Positions 14,734-21,622 of a stretch of DNA of 21,622 nt are shown in pieces. The DNA is taken from positions 1 to 21,622 of the forward strand of contig JAWXVE010000036.1 of NCBI GenBank assembly GCA_044425575.1, written 5' to 3'. Origin of the DNA: JAWXVE01 sp044425575. Lineage in GTDB: Bacteria > Bacillota > Clostridia > Lachnospirales > Lachnospiraceae. The notes beneath the pieces are model-generated. The model was not told the origin of the DNA. It searched no databases and worked only from the letters and a program-made list of their open reading frames with translations. The translations under genes were made by a program, and so were the position numbers. The first letter of the stretch is position 1, and the number at the start of each line of letters is the position of its first letter.

Positions 14734-17700
14734 TTAGACTAATTTCACATTTTCAATTCCATATTTTTCTTCTAATTTGTGCACTAATTCCTCGCTTGCA
14801 TGGATTCCTTTGCCGCCTGACAACATGATTTTCCGCTTAGTTTCTTCTATATATATAACTACCATGTCCCTTCCTTGTAAGGAGGCAAATTGATGACTTA
14901 GCGTTTCTTTTTCCACTTCAAATTCTGTGACAGTTGGTAATTTAATCCATAATTTCTTAGGTAAATCTTCAAATGGCAACAAGGAATCTGCAATTAACTT
15001 TGCATCTCTTTCATCCTCTACAGCCACTCTCCCCTTAATAAACACTTTGCGATCCGCCTTCAGATAAGATACATACTTTTCGTACACTTTAGGAAATAAA
15101 ATAACCTCCAGATTGCCTACCAAGTCTTCTAATGTAATGAAAGCCATAGCCTTATCATTACGAGTGTATTTAATAGTAATATCAACAATGAGACCGCCCA
15201 CTGTAACCTTGGCACCATCTTTTAGTATATTTTCTTCTTGTTCTTCTTGCCACACAAAGTCCGTTGTCATTGCTGTAATCGTCTTTTTCCAAATTCCTTC
15301 ATCTTGTTCTAACGGATGACCGCTAATATAGATTCCTAGCACCTCTTTTTCAAAAGCGAGAATAAATTCTTTTTCATATTCCATCACATTTGGCATTTGT
15401 ACCTGAAAGTTGTGCTTTTCTTCTTCTGCCGCAAAATCAAATAGGGACATTTGCCCTGCTAAGTTGTTCTTCTTATTCTGTTGAATCTGTTCCACAATTT
15501 GAATATATACACTAATAAATTGCTTCCGGTTTCCTTCTAAGCAATCAAGGGCACCTGCTTTAATGAGATTTTCAATTGCTCGCTTATTTAAGTCACGAGG
15601 TAACATCCTGACAATAAAGTCTCTTAAATCTAAGAATGGTCCCCTCTCATTTCGTTCCTCAACTAATGCTTCCACAATAGGCCGTCCTATGGATTTAATA
15701 GCATTTAACGCATAGCGAATGGAATCGCCAGATACCGAAAATCCTACCTCTCCTTCATTTACATCAGGTGTTAAAATATCTATCCCCATATTGCGACATG
15801 CTAAAATATATTCTGCCACTTTGGAAGAGTTATCAATAACAGATGTCATTAAAGCTGCCATAAATTCTACTTTATAATAACATTTTAAATAGGCTGTTTC
15901 ATACGCTACAACCGCATAGCAAGCGGCATGAGACTTGTTAAATGCATATTTGGCAAAATCCATCATCATATCATAGATTTCCCTTGCCACTTCCTCTGCA
16001 ATGCCATTAGCCACACATCCTGGTACACCTTCCTCCTTATTTCCATAGATAAAAGTGTCCCGTTCTTTCTCCATAACTGCTTGCTTCTTCTTAGACATAG
16101 CACGACGCACAAGGTCACTACGCCCTAGGGTATACCCACCAAGATCTCGCACAATTTGCATTACTTGCTCTTGGTATACAATGCACCCATAGGTAGGGGA
16201 TAAGATAGGGATTAACTCTTTACAAGCATACGTGATTTGATCGTGATGATTTTTCCCCTTAATATACTTTGGTATAAAATCCATAGGACCTGGGCGGTAC
16301 AGCGATACTCCTGCTATAATATCTTCCAGACTTTGAGGCTTTAATTCCTTCATAAAGCTTTTCATACCCGCACTTTCCAATTGAAAGATGCCATCTGTCT
16401 TACCCGTGCCAATAAGATCTAGCACTTTTTGATCATCGTAAGATATGTGGTCAATTGAAAATGTACTCTGTAGCTTACGACTAACTAACTTACAAGTATT
16501 TTGAATAACGGTAAGTGTCCTAAGACCAAGAAAATCCATCTTAAGAAGTCCCAATTCATCTAGGGTGGTCATAGGAAATTGAGTCGTAATAGAGCCATCC
16601 GATCCTCTAGAAAGTGGGACGAATTCATCTGCTGATTGCTGACAGATTACTACACCCGCTGCATGCATAGAAGCATGGCGCGGCAATCCTTCTAAGCGTT
16701 TACACATATCAATCAAGTAATGGATCTGCTCTTCCTTCTCATAAGCATTTTTAAATTCCGGGTTCTTCTGCAAGGCTTTTTCAATGGTCATATTTAATTC
16801 ATTCGGAATCATCTTGGCAATGGAATCTACGTATGTATACGGCAAATCCATAACTCGTCCCACATCGCGAATCACCCCTTTTGCTGCCATAGTTCCAAAT
16901 GTGACAATTTGAACTACCTTGTCATGTCCATATTTCTCACATACGTAGTGAATTACTTCTTGCCGTCTTTCATAGCAGAAGTCAATATCAATATCAGGCA
17001 TAGAAACCCGTTCAGGATTAAGAAATCTTTCAAATAACAGTTGGTATTTAATTGGGTCAATGTCTGTAATATGAAGGCAATATGACACAATACTACCCGC
17101 TGCCGATCCCCTTCCTGGTCCTACTGCAATATCATTCTTCTTAGCATAATGAATAAAATCCCACGTAATCAAGAAGTAATCCACATAGCCCATTTTATTA
17201 ATGGTGCTAAGCTCATAGGTCAGTCGCTCTTCTAATTCCTCTCTTCCAATCTGATCTGTCACATGAGCATATCGCTCCTCTAATCCAATCTTGCACAATT
17301 CTTCTAAATAAGAAGAAGCGGTATAACCTTCTGGAACCTCATATTTCGGTAATTTTGTTACACCGAATTCAATGTCCACTTGGCATCTATCTGCAATCTT
17401 CTGCGTATTTTCTAAGGCTTCTAGTGCATAAGGAAAGAGACGTTTCATCTCATCTTCACTTTTAATGTAATATTGGCCGCCCTCATAACGCATTCGATTT
17501 TCATCTGATAACTTCTTGCCTGTTTGTACGCACAATAAAATATCATGTGCTTTTTCATCATCACCTCTAGTGTAATGTACATCATTAGTCACTACAAGAG
17601 GGATTGATAATTCCTCACTCATACATAATAATTGTGCATTGACTTCTTGTTGTCTAGATAACCCATGATCTTGAAGTTCTAAATAATAATGGTCTTCACC

Positions 17701-18198
17701 AAAACAATTGGCATGCCATTTTGCTGCTTCCTTCGCTCCTGCCAAATCCCCTTTTAAAATATCACGCTGCACTTCACCCCCTAGGCAAGCCGATAATGCA
17801 ATAATGCCTTCATGGTATTCTTCTAATAATTCTCGATCTACTCTCGGCTTATAGTAATACCCTTCTGTAAATCCCTTGCTAACAATTTTCATTAAATTAG
17901 AATAACCCATGTTATTCTCCGCCAGCAGTACAAGGTGATAGTAACGATCTTCGCCTCCTACCGTTTCCCGATCGAAGCGGGACTTAGGTGCTACATACAC
18001 TTCACACCCTATAATAGGTTTAATACCCACTTCCATTGCTGCACGATAAAAATCAATCACACCATACATTACGCCATGATCAGTAATTGCAATACTATTC
18101 ATTCCAAGTTCTTTTACTCGGTCCACGCATTCTTTGATTTTATTGGAACCATCTAACAAACTATACTCTGTATGAACATGTAAATGGGTAAATGACAT
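14734..18198 (-). CDS. dnaE: DNA polymerase III alpha subunit, DnaE type
   Basis: Replicative-type DNA polymerase subunit. The 1154-residue protein starts with a PHP domain whose metal ligands look intact (HLHVH at 5-9, ITDHG, GCEVY, YHLV, NDVHY). The C-family polymerase core carries the catalytic aspartates in PDIDIDF (402-406) and KMDFLGL (Asp555). A beta-clamp binding motif QMSLFDF occurs at 916-922, after the tandem helix-hairpin-helix region. A C-terminal OB fold follows (VTVGGLIVDITIKYTR). There is no inserted DEDD exonuclease, so this is DnaE and not PolC. The start is the ATG at 18198 with GGGAAGG upstream. The longer in-frame ATG at 18231 lies inside the -10 box of the promoter and cannot be the start on that transcript. 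Confidence 0.97.
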   Translation of the reverse strand: MSFTHLHVHTEYSLLDGSNKIKECVDRVKELGMNSIAITDHGVMYGVIDFYRAAMEVGIKPIIGCEVYVAPKSRFDRETVGGEDRYYHLVLLAENNMGYSNLMKIVSKGFTEGYYYKPRVDRELLEEYHEGIIALSACLGGEVQRDILKGDLAGAKEAAKWHANCFGEDHYYLELQDHGLSRQQEVNAQLLCMSEELSIPLVVTNDVHYTRGDDEKAHDILLCVQTGKKLSDENRMRYEGGQYYIKSEDEMKRLFPYALEALENTQKIADRCQVDIEFGVTKLPKYEVPEGYTASSYLEELCKIGLEERYAHVTDQIGREELEERLTYELSTINKMGYVDYFLITWDFIHYAKKNDIAVGPGRGSAAGSIVSYCLHITDIDPIKYQLLFERFLNPERVSMPDIDIDFCYERRQEVIHYVCEKYGHDKVVQIVTFGTMAAKGVIRDVGRVMDLPYTYVDSIAKMIPNELNMTIEKALQKNPEFKNAYEKEEQIHYLIDMCKRLEGLPRHASMHAAGVVICQQSADEFVPLSRGSDGSITTQFPMTTLDELGLLKMDFLGLRTLTVIQNTCKLVSRKLQSTFSIDHISYDDQKVLDLIGTGKTDGIFQLESAGMKSFMKELKPQSLEDIIAGVSLYRPGPMDFIPKYIKGKNHHDQITYACKELIPILSPTYGCIVYQEQVMQIVRDLGGYTLGRSDLVRRAMSKKKQAVMEKERDTFIYGNKEEGVPGCVANGIAEEVAREIYDMMMDFAKYAFNKSHAACYAVVAYETAYLKCYYKVEFMAALMTSVIDNSSKVAEYILACRNMGIDILTPDVNEGEVGFSVSGDSIRYALNAIKSIGRPIVEALVEERNERGPFLDLRDFIVRMLPRDLNKRAIENLIKAGALDCLEGNRKQFISVYIQIVEQIQQNKKNNLAGQMSLFDFAAEEEKHNFQVQMPNVMEYEKEFILAFEKEVLGIYISGHPLEQDEGIWKKTITAMTTDFVWQEEQEENILKDGAKVTVGGLIVDITIKYTRNDKAMAFITLEDLVGNLEVILFPKVYEKYVSYLKADRKVFIKGRVAVEDERDAKLIADSLLPFEDLPKKLWIKLPTVTEFEVEKETLSHQFASLQGRDMVVIYIEETKRKIMLSGGKGIHASEELVHKLEEKYGIENVKLV

Positions 18199-18229
18199 AA
18201 TAATAACCTTCCCTTTCTCAAGTTCCTTC

Positions 18230-18258
18230 ATTATAGCAGTTTCTATCTACTTTCTCAA
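18230..18258 (-). promoter_or_regulatory. Sigma-A promoter of dnaE
   Basis: On the minus strand TTGAGA (18253-18258, five of six) is followed by a 17-bp spacer and a perfect TATAAT (18230-18235). The start point is expected near 18222, leaving a leader of about 25 bases that includes the ribosome binding site. It sits between the metK terminator and dnaE, so dnaE has an independent start. Confidence 0.82.
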
Positions 18259-18294
18259 CTTATTTACTGCGGTTTATAAACTATGGTTCAACGG

Positions 18295-18330
18295 AAAAAG
18301 AAGCCATAACACGATTTATTACGGCTTCTT
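18295..18330 (-). terminator. Intrinsic terminator of metK
   Basis: On the minus strand a 12-bp stem AAGAAGCCGTAA / TTATGGCTTCTT (18319-18330 with 18298-18309, one G-U pair), a 9-nt loop, and a T-run (18299-18295). It lies 20 bases after the metK stop and separates metK from dnaE. Confidence 0.92.
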
Positions 18331-18349
18331 TCTATATGAAATATAATTC

Positions 18350-19528
18350 TTATTGATACTGTTGAAGTTCAGCAACTTTGTCTAATGCTTCCCAAGGCAA
18401 GTTTAAATCATTTCGACCAAAATGACCATATGCTGCTGTTTGTTTGTAAATTGGTCTTCTTAAATCTAGCATCTGTATAATACCCGCCGGTCTTAGATCA
18501 AAATGTTTACGAACGATTTCCACTAAACGGTCATCTTCAACTACTCCTGTACCAAATGTATCCACCATAACCGACATAGGTTCTGCTACTCCAATTGCAT
18601 ACGCTAATTGAATCTCACACTTCTTGGCAAGTCCTGCCGCCACTAAATTTTTAGCAACGTAACGAGCTGCATAAGCCGCCGAACGATCTACCTTTGTACA
18701 ATCTTTTCCTGAGAAAGCGCCACCGCCATGACGAGCATATCCACCGTAAGTATCTACAATAATCTTACGACCTGTTAGACCAGAATCTCCATGTGGACCG
18801 CCAATTACAAATCTTCCTGTAGGATTAATAAAATATTTTGTATCTTCATCTATTAATTCTTTTGGTAAAATTGGTTCAAATACATACTTCTTAATATCTG
18901 CATGGATTTGTTCTTGGGTAACCTGTTCATCATGTTGGGTAGACAATACAACTGCCTCTAATCTTAATGGAATTCCTGCTTCATCATATTCTACCGAAAC
19001 TTGACTCTTGCCATCTGGTCGCAAATAAGCTAACGTGCCATCTTTTCTTACTTTGGTAAGTTGCATAGACAACTTATGAGCAAGAGCGATTGGATATGGC
19101 ATATATTCCGCGGTTTCATTGGTTGCATAACCAAACATCATCCCTTGGTCACCCGCTCCAATGGCTCCTATTTCCGCTTCTGACAACTTAGCTTCTAAGG
19201 CCTTGTCCACTCCAAGAGCAATATCTTTCGATTGTTCATCTAATGTCACCATAACTGCACACGTGCTTGCATCAAACCCGTATTCCGACTTAGTATACCC
19301 AATTTCTGCTACCGTATCACGTACGATTTTTTGAATATCAACATATGCCTTTGTAGTCACTTCCCCCATAACCATTACTAGTCCCGTAGTAGTGCAAGTT
19401 TCACAAGCTACACGACTCATTGGATCTTGTTCCATCATAGCGTCAAGAATTGCGTCTGAAATTGCATCGCACATTTTATCAGGATGCCCCTCTGTTACTG
19501 ATTCTGATGTAAATAATAATTTTTCCAT
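18350..19528 (-). CDS. metK: S-adenosylmethionine synthetase
   Basis: Makes SAM from methionine and ATP. The 392-residue protein shows the family start FTSESVTEGHPDK with its phosphate- and metal-binding residues, the signature GAGDQGMMFGYATNE, and the second signature GGGAFSGKD. All three are intact. The frame is open upstream to 19594, but the ATG at 19528 is chosen because AAAGGAA lies a few bases before it and MEKLLFTSES is the normal family start. It is preceded by a promoter, SAM-I aptamer and attenuator and followed by a strong terminator, so it is a single-gene unit switched off when SAM is plentiful. Confidence 0.98.
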   Translation of the reverse strand: MEKLLFTSESVTEGHPDKMCDAISDAILDAMMEQDPMSRVACETCTTTGLVMVMGEVTTKAYVDIQKIVRDTVAEIGYTKSEYGFDASTCAVMVTLDEQSKDIALGVDKALEAKLSEAEIGAIGAGDQGMMFGYATNETAEYMPYPIALAHKLSMQLTKVRKDGTLAYLRPDGKSQVSVEYDEAGIPLRLEAVVLSTQHDEQVTQEQIHADIKKYVFEPILPKELIDEDTKYFINPTGRFVIGGPHGDSGLTGRKIIVDTYGGYARHGGGAFSGKDCTKVDRSAAYAARYVAKNLVAAGLAKKCEIQLAYAIGVAEPMSVMVDTFGTGVVEDDRLVEIVRKHFDLRPAGIIQMLDLRRPIYKQTAAYGHFGRNDLNLPWEALDKVAELQQYQ

Positions 19529-19645
19529 ATTCTGTTCCTTTCCATATATCATCTGATAATTTGCTACAATCTCATAAGAAAATACCTCTCTCAATCCTAC
19601 CTCTCACTTTGTCTTCTCAGAAACCCTAACCTAAATAGAAGCAAT

Positions 19646-19674
19646 AAAAAAATCCACTCATAATAAGTGAATTT
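19646..19674 (-). terminator. Attenuator hairpin of the metK SAM riboswitch
   Basis: On the minus strand a 9-bp stem AAATTCACT / AGTGGATTT (19666-19674 with 19650-19658, one U-G pair), a 7-nt loop and a seven-T run ending in A. The sequence CTTATT (19662-19667), in its 5' arm and loop, can pair instead with AATAAG at 19696-19701 of the aptamer, which would break the hairpin and allow read-through. Confidence 0.88.
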
Positions 19675-19692
19675 GCACAAAATCGGACAAAC

Positions 19693-19790
19693 CCCCTTAT
19701 TGTTCGTAACACGCTCAGGTTGGCACCTTCCTTAAAGGGGTTGCCGTGGCTTCATCGATCCTTTGTATCTCCACCACTCTGAATAAGAGA
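19693..19790 (-). promoter_or_regulatory. SAM-I (S-box) riboswitch aptamer
   Basis: Binds SAM and turns metK expression off at the transcription level. The minus strand shows the S-box consensus order: CTTATTCAGAGTGGTGGAG, GATGAAGCCACGGCAACC, then AAGGTGCCAACCTGAG. P1 pairs CTCTTATT (19782-19789) with AATAAGGG (19694-19701), extendable by a U-G pair. GTGG/CCAC forms P2 and GGCA...GGTGCC forms P3. The 3' strand of P1 is also the 5' strand of the antiterminator, an explicit two-state switch. It lies directly between the metK promoter and the attenuator. Confidence 0.96.
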
Positions 19791-19813
19791 AATTCTATGA
19801 AATTAATACATTT

Positions 19814-19842
19814 ACTATAACTGATAGCTTTGGATTTGTCAA
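19814..19842 (-). promoter_or_regulatory. Sigma-A promoter of metK
   Basis: On the minus strand a perfect TTGACA (19837-19842), a 17-bp spacer and TATAGT (19814-19819, five of six). The expected start near 19807 places the riboswitch aptamer at the 5' end of the transcript, as usual for S-box leaders. Confidence 0.88.
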
Positions 19843-19859
19843 CAAAATTGTTAGTCGGC

Positions 19860-19916
19860 AAGTTAACTTAAGATAATAACTTAAGATAATTGTCACTATT
19901 TGTTGACAGATTGTCA
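19860..19916 (+). repeat. Tandem 13-bp repeat and inverted TGTCA motifs upstream of the HD-GYP gene
   Basis: The 13-mer AACTTAAGATAAT is repeated twice without a gap (19865-19877 and 19878-19890) and overlaps the palindrome AAGTTAACTT (19860-19869). Next come TGTCA (19891-19895), TGACA (19904-19908, inside the -35 box) and TGTCA (19912-19916), which form inverted repeats with 8- and 3-bp spacers. The arrangement just upstream of and over a -35 box looks like an operator or activator region. No known regulator consensus is recognised. Confidence 0.5.
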
Positions 19917-19931
19917 GATAACTTTTATAAT
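19903..19931 (+). promoter_or_regulatory. Consensus sigma-A promoter of the HD-GYP gene
   Basis: A perfect TTGACA (19903-19908), a 17-bp spacer and a perfect TATAAT (19926-19931). The start point should be near 19938, giving a leader of about 77 bases. That leader contains an imperfect hairpin at 19961-19982 but no riboswitch that I recognise. It diverges from the metK promoter; the two -35 boxes are about 60 bp apart. Confidence 0.9.
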
Positions 19932-20014
19932 TGAACTATATAACTATTTACACAGGATTTGAATACCATTAATTTGGCATTCTACTATTAAAACAGAATA
20001 TAAGAGGTAGTTAC

Positions 20015-21100
20015 ATGGTTAAATTAAGTGTTACTAAATTAATACCAGGTTTGGTTTTAGCAATGGATGTAGTTGCATACAACGGCCAAACTATTCTAGA
20101 GAAGAATCTAGTGCTAACTGATAAAAGTATAACGAAGTTAGCATTTTACGCAGTAGTTTCTGTACAGCTGAAGACAAATGCAGAAGGAAAACTAATTAAA
20201 GAAAAAGTTAACGAGCCAGTTCACGAATCTTTAAGAGATAAAACAGTGCACTCTTCTGAATTTAAAGCCTACAAGCAGACTTTTGATGCTACTAAAAACA
20301 CCTACGAAGCAGCCGTTAATGATATTGTGACTCATCACAAAACAATAGACACACGTGCACTCGTTACCCATGTGCTTGATTTATTTATGAAATCATCAAG
20401 TGCATCTAGTATTTTTGATATGTTACACAGTATGCGTGAATACGATGATTCCACTTACACTCATTGCATTAATGTATCCTTAATATGTGTCGTATTTGGC
20501 CAGTGGCTTGGTATGAGTGACGAAGACATTGAAAAGCTTTCTCTTGCCGGCTTATTACATGATGTCGGAAAGTTATTGATTCCAGAAGAAATTGTGAAAA
20601 AACCCGCAAAATTAACTTACGATGAGTATGAAGTAATGAAAACGCATCCTTATAAAGGTTATGAATTATTTAAAAATACACCTTTAGATTCCCACGTGAA
20701 AAATGCAATCTTAATGCACCACGAGAAATGTGATGGTTCTGGTTATCCATACGGACTAGAGGCTGATGCCATTGATCCTTTTGCAAAGATTGTTTCCATT
20801 GCTGATATTTATGATGCTACGACTTCTGCACGTATTTATCGCGGACCGTTATCACCATTTGAGGTAATTGATTTGTTCCAACAAGAAGGCTATCAGAAGT
20901 ATGACCCTCGCTATATTATGACCTTTATGGAACATGTAGTGAATACATACATTGGACAAGATGTACTCCTTTCCAATGATGAAGTAGCTACAGTTATGTT
21001 TATTAATAAGGCAAATCCTGGTCGACCAATTGTTAAGACAGAACGTGATTGCTATGACTTATTGAAGCGAAAAGATTTATCTGTTTTAAAAATCGTATAA
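20015..21100 (+). CDS. HD-GYP domain protein, probable cyclic-di-GMP phosphodiesterase
   Basis: Likely degrades cyclic di-GMP. The 361-residue protein has no membrane helix or receiver domain. Residues 1-65 form an N-terminal domain (LIPGLVLAMDV, NGQTILEKNLVLTDKSITKL) common in clostridial HD-GYP proteins. The HD-GYP domain spans about 130-320 with H150, H182-D183, K186, H211, H235-H236 and the signature DGSGYPYGL (240-248); the expected metal ligands are present, so it should be active. A C-terminal tail of about 40 residues (NKANPGRPIV) is of unknown use. The ATG at 20015 has AGAGG seven bases upstream. It is the only plus-strand gene here, monocistronic, with a consensus promoter and a strong terminator. 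Activity and substrate are inferred from the family. Confidence 0.93.
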   Translation: MVKLSVTKLIPGLVLAMDVVAYNGQTILEKNLVLTDKSITKLAFYAVVSVQLKTNAEGKLIKEKVNEPVHESLRDKTVHSSEFKAYKQTFDATKNTYEAAVNDIVTHHKTIDTRALVTHVLDLFMKSSSASSIFDMLHSMREYDDSTYTHCINVSLICVVFGQWLGMSDEDIEKLSLAGLLHDVGKLLIPEEIVKKPAKLTYDEYEVMKTHPYKGYELFKNTPLDSHVKNAILMHHEKCDGSGYPYGLEADAIDPFAKIVSIADIYDATTSARIYRGPLSPFEVIDLFQQEGYQKYDPRYIMTFMEHVVNTYIGQDVLLSNDEVATVMFINKANPGRPIVKTERDCYDLLKRKDLSVLKIV

Positions 21101-21105
21101 CGAAC

Positions 21106-21135
21106 AAAAAGGAGCAAGTATATTTGCTCCTTTTT
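21106..21135. terminator. Bidirectional terminator between the HD-GYP gene and murA
   Basis: A 12-bp stem, AAAAAGGAGCAA / TTGCTCCTTTTT (21106-21117 and 21124-21135), with a 6-nt loop. On the plus strand T residues continue to 21136, ending the HD-GYP transcript. On the minus strand the A-run becomes a five-T tract, so it can also end murA, whose stop lies 33 bases away. Confidence 0.92.
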
Positions 21136-21167
21136 TATTGCTTATTTTATTGCTTAATTCTAATCAT

Positions 21168-21622
21168 CTAGCCTACTGATAATCGAAACTTTTTAAGTTC
21201 TCTTTGAGAGTCCACCTTTTGGATGAATGCTCCAAGTTCTCGAAGTTTCTTAGGAAAATCTTCATATCCACGTTCAATGTACTGAATATCCTCAACTGTA
21301 GAATGACCTTTTGCACCTAGCGCTGCTAGCACTAATGCTGCACCTGCTCTAAGGTCTGGTGCAATTAAGTTGGCTCCTGTATATTGATCAACACCATCAA
21401 TAATTGCCACTTTTCCTTCTACCTTAATACTTGCACCCATTTTTGTTAATTCATCTACATATTTAAAGCGATTTTCAAATATACTCTCATTTACCACGCT
21501 AGTTCCATTGGATAGACCCAGAGCAACTGCAATCTGTGGTTGCATATCTGTAGGGAATCCTGGATATGGCAATGTTTTAATCTGTGTATGCAAAAGAGGT
21601 TCTGTGGCTACCACTCGCACTG
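21168..21622 (-). CDS. murA: UDP-N-acetylglucosamine 1-carboxyvinyltransferase, C-terminal part
   Basis: First committed step of peptidoglycan synthesis: transfers enolpyruvate from phosphoenolpyruvate to UDP-GlcNAc. Only the last 151 or so of about 420 residues are in the window; the gene continues past the right edge with no start codon of its own here (a GTG near the edge is internal). Family motifs are clear: LPYPGFPTDMQPQ, NESIFENRFKYVDEL, DLRAGAALVLAAL and IERGYEDFPKKL. The catalytic cysteine lies outside the window. Firmicutes often carry two MurA paralogues and this part does not tell which one this is. Confidence 0.95.
   Translation of the reverse strand, partial: VRVVATEPLLHTQIKTLPYPGFPTDMQPQIAVALGLSNGTSVVNESIFENRFKYVDELTKMGASIKVEGKVAIIDGVDQYTGANLIAPDLRAGAALVLAALGAKGHSTVEDIQYIERGYEDFPKKLRELGAFIQKVDSQRELKKFRLSVG

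Noticed and set aside
18199..18231. Longer dnaE start at 18231
   Set aside because: This ATG is part of the TATAATG of the dnaE promoter, has no ribosome binding site, and the family starts at MSFTHLHVHTEYS.
19529..19594. Longer metK start at 19594
   Set aside because: The extra 22 residues do not resemble the family and a good ribosome binding site precedes the ATG at 19528.
19938..20014. Cyclic-di-GMP riboswitch in the HD-GYP leader
   Set aside because: The leader is short and shows only one imperfect hairpin; none of the conserved riboswitch core elements are visible.

Overview
The window comes from a low-GC Gram-positive anaerobe, most likely a member of the Lachnospiraceae. This is inferred from AT-rich DNA, Firmicutes-type gene content (KtrAB, type III pantothenate kinase, SAM-I riboswitch on metK, a spore-type cell-wall hydrolase domain) and GGAGG-like ribosome binding sites. 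Coding density is high and almost all genes lie on the minus strand. I see no mobile element, tRNA, rRNA, CRISPR array or sign of recent transfer.

Layout, read in the direction of transcription (right to left). (1) 21168-21622: 3' part of murA, converging on the HD-GYP gene and sharing a bidirectional terminator with it. (2) 20015-21100: the only plus-strand gene, an HD-GYP signalling protein with a perfect-consensus promoter preceded by a tandem 13-bp repeat and TGTCA/TGACA inverted motifs. (3) 18350-19842: metK with a strong promoter, a SAM-I riboswitch, an attenuator, and a strong terminator after the gene. (4) 9925-18258: dnaE (own promoter), pfkA, ktrB, ktrA, a SpoU/TrmH-type RNA methyltransferase and proC. 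(5) 8684-9900: an exported SH3-SH3-SleB/CwlJ-type cell-wall hydrolase with its own promoter and terminator. (6) 237-8696: ten closely packed genes with no convincing internal terminator: nfeD-like, SPFH/stomatin-like, argF, birA, an uncharacterised 118-aa protein, coaX, dusB, an uncharacterised 268-aa protein, greA and lysS. They may form one long transcript starting at a promoter that overlaps the preceding terminator.

The genes are mostly housekeeping: cell wall (murA, hydrolase), SAM synthesis, replication (dnaE), glycolysis (pfkA), potassium uptake (ktrAB), amino-acid biosynthesis (proC, argF), cofactors (birA, coaX), tRNA/rRNA modification (dusB, SpoU family), transcription fidelity (greA) and translation (lysS).

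I did not find a clearly new multi-gene system. The best leads are two uncharacterised proteins embedded in the housekeeping operon (2287-3093 and 4871-5227), the repeat-rich control region between metK and the HD-GYP gene, a hairpin that can mask the argF ribosome binding site, and a direct repeat in the leader of the cell-wall hydrolase gene.
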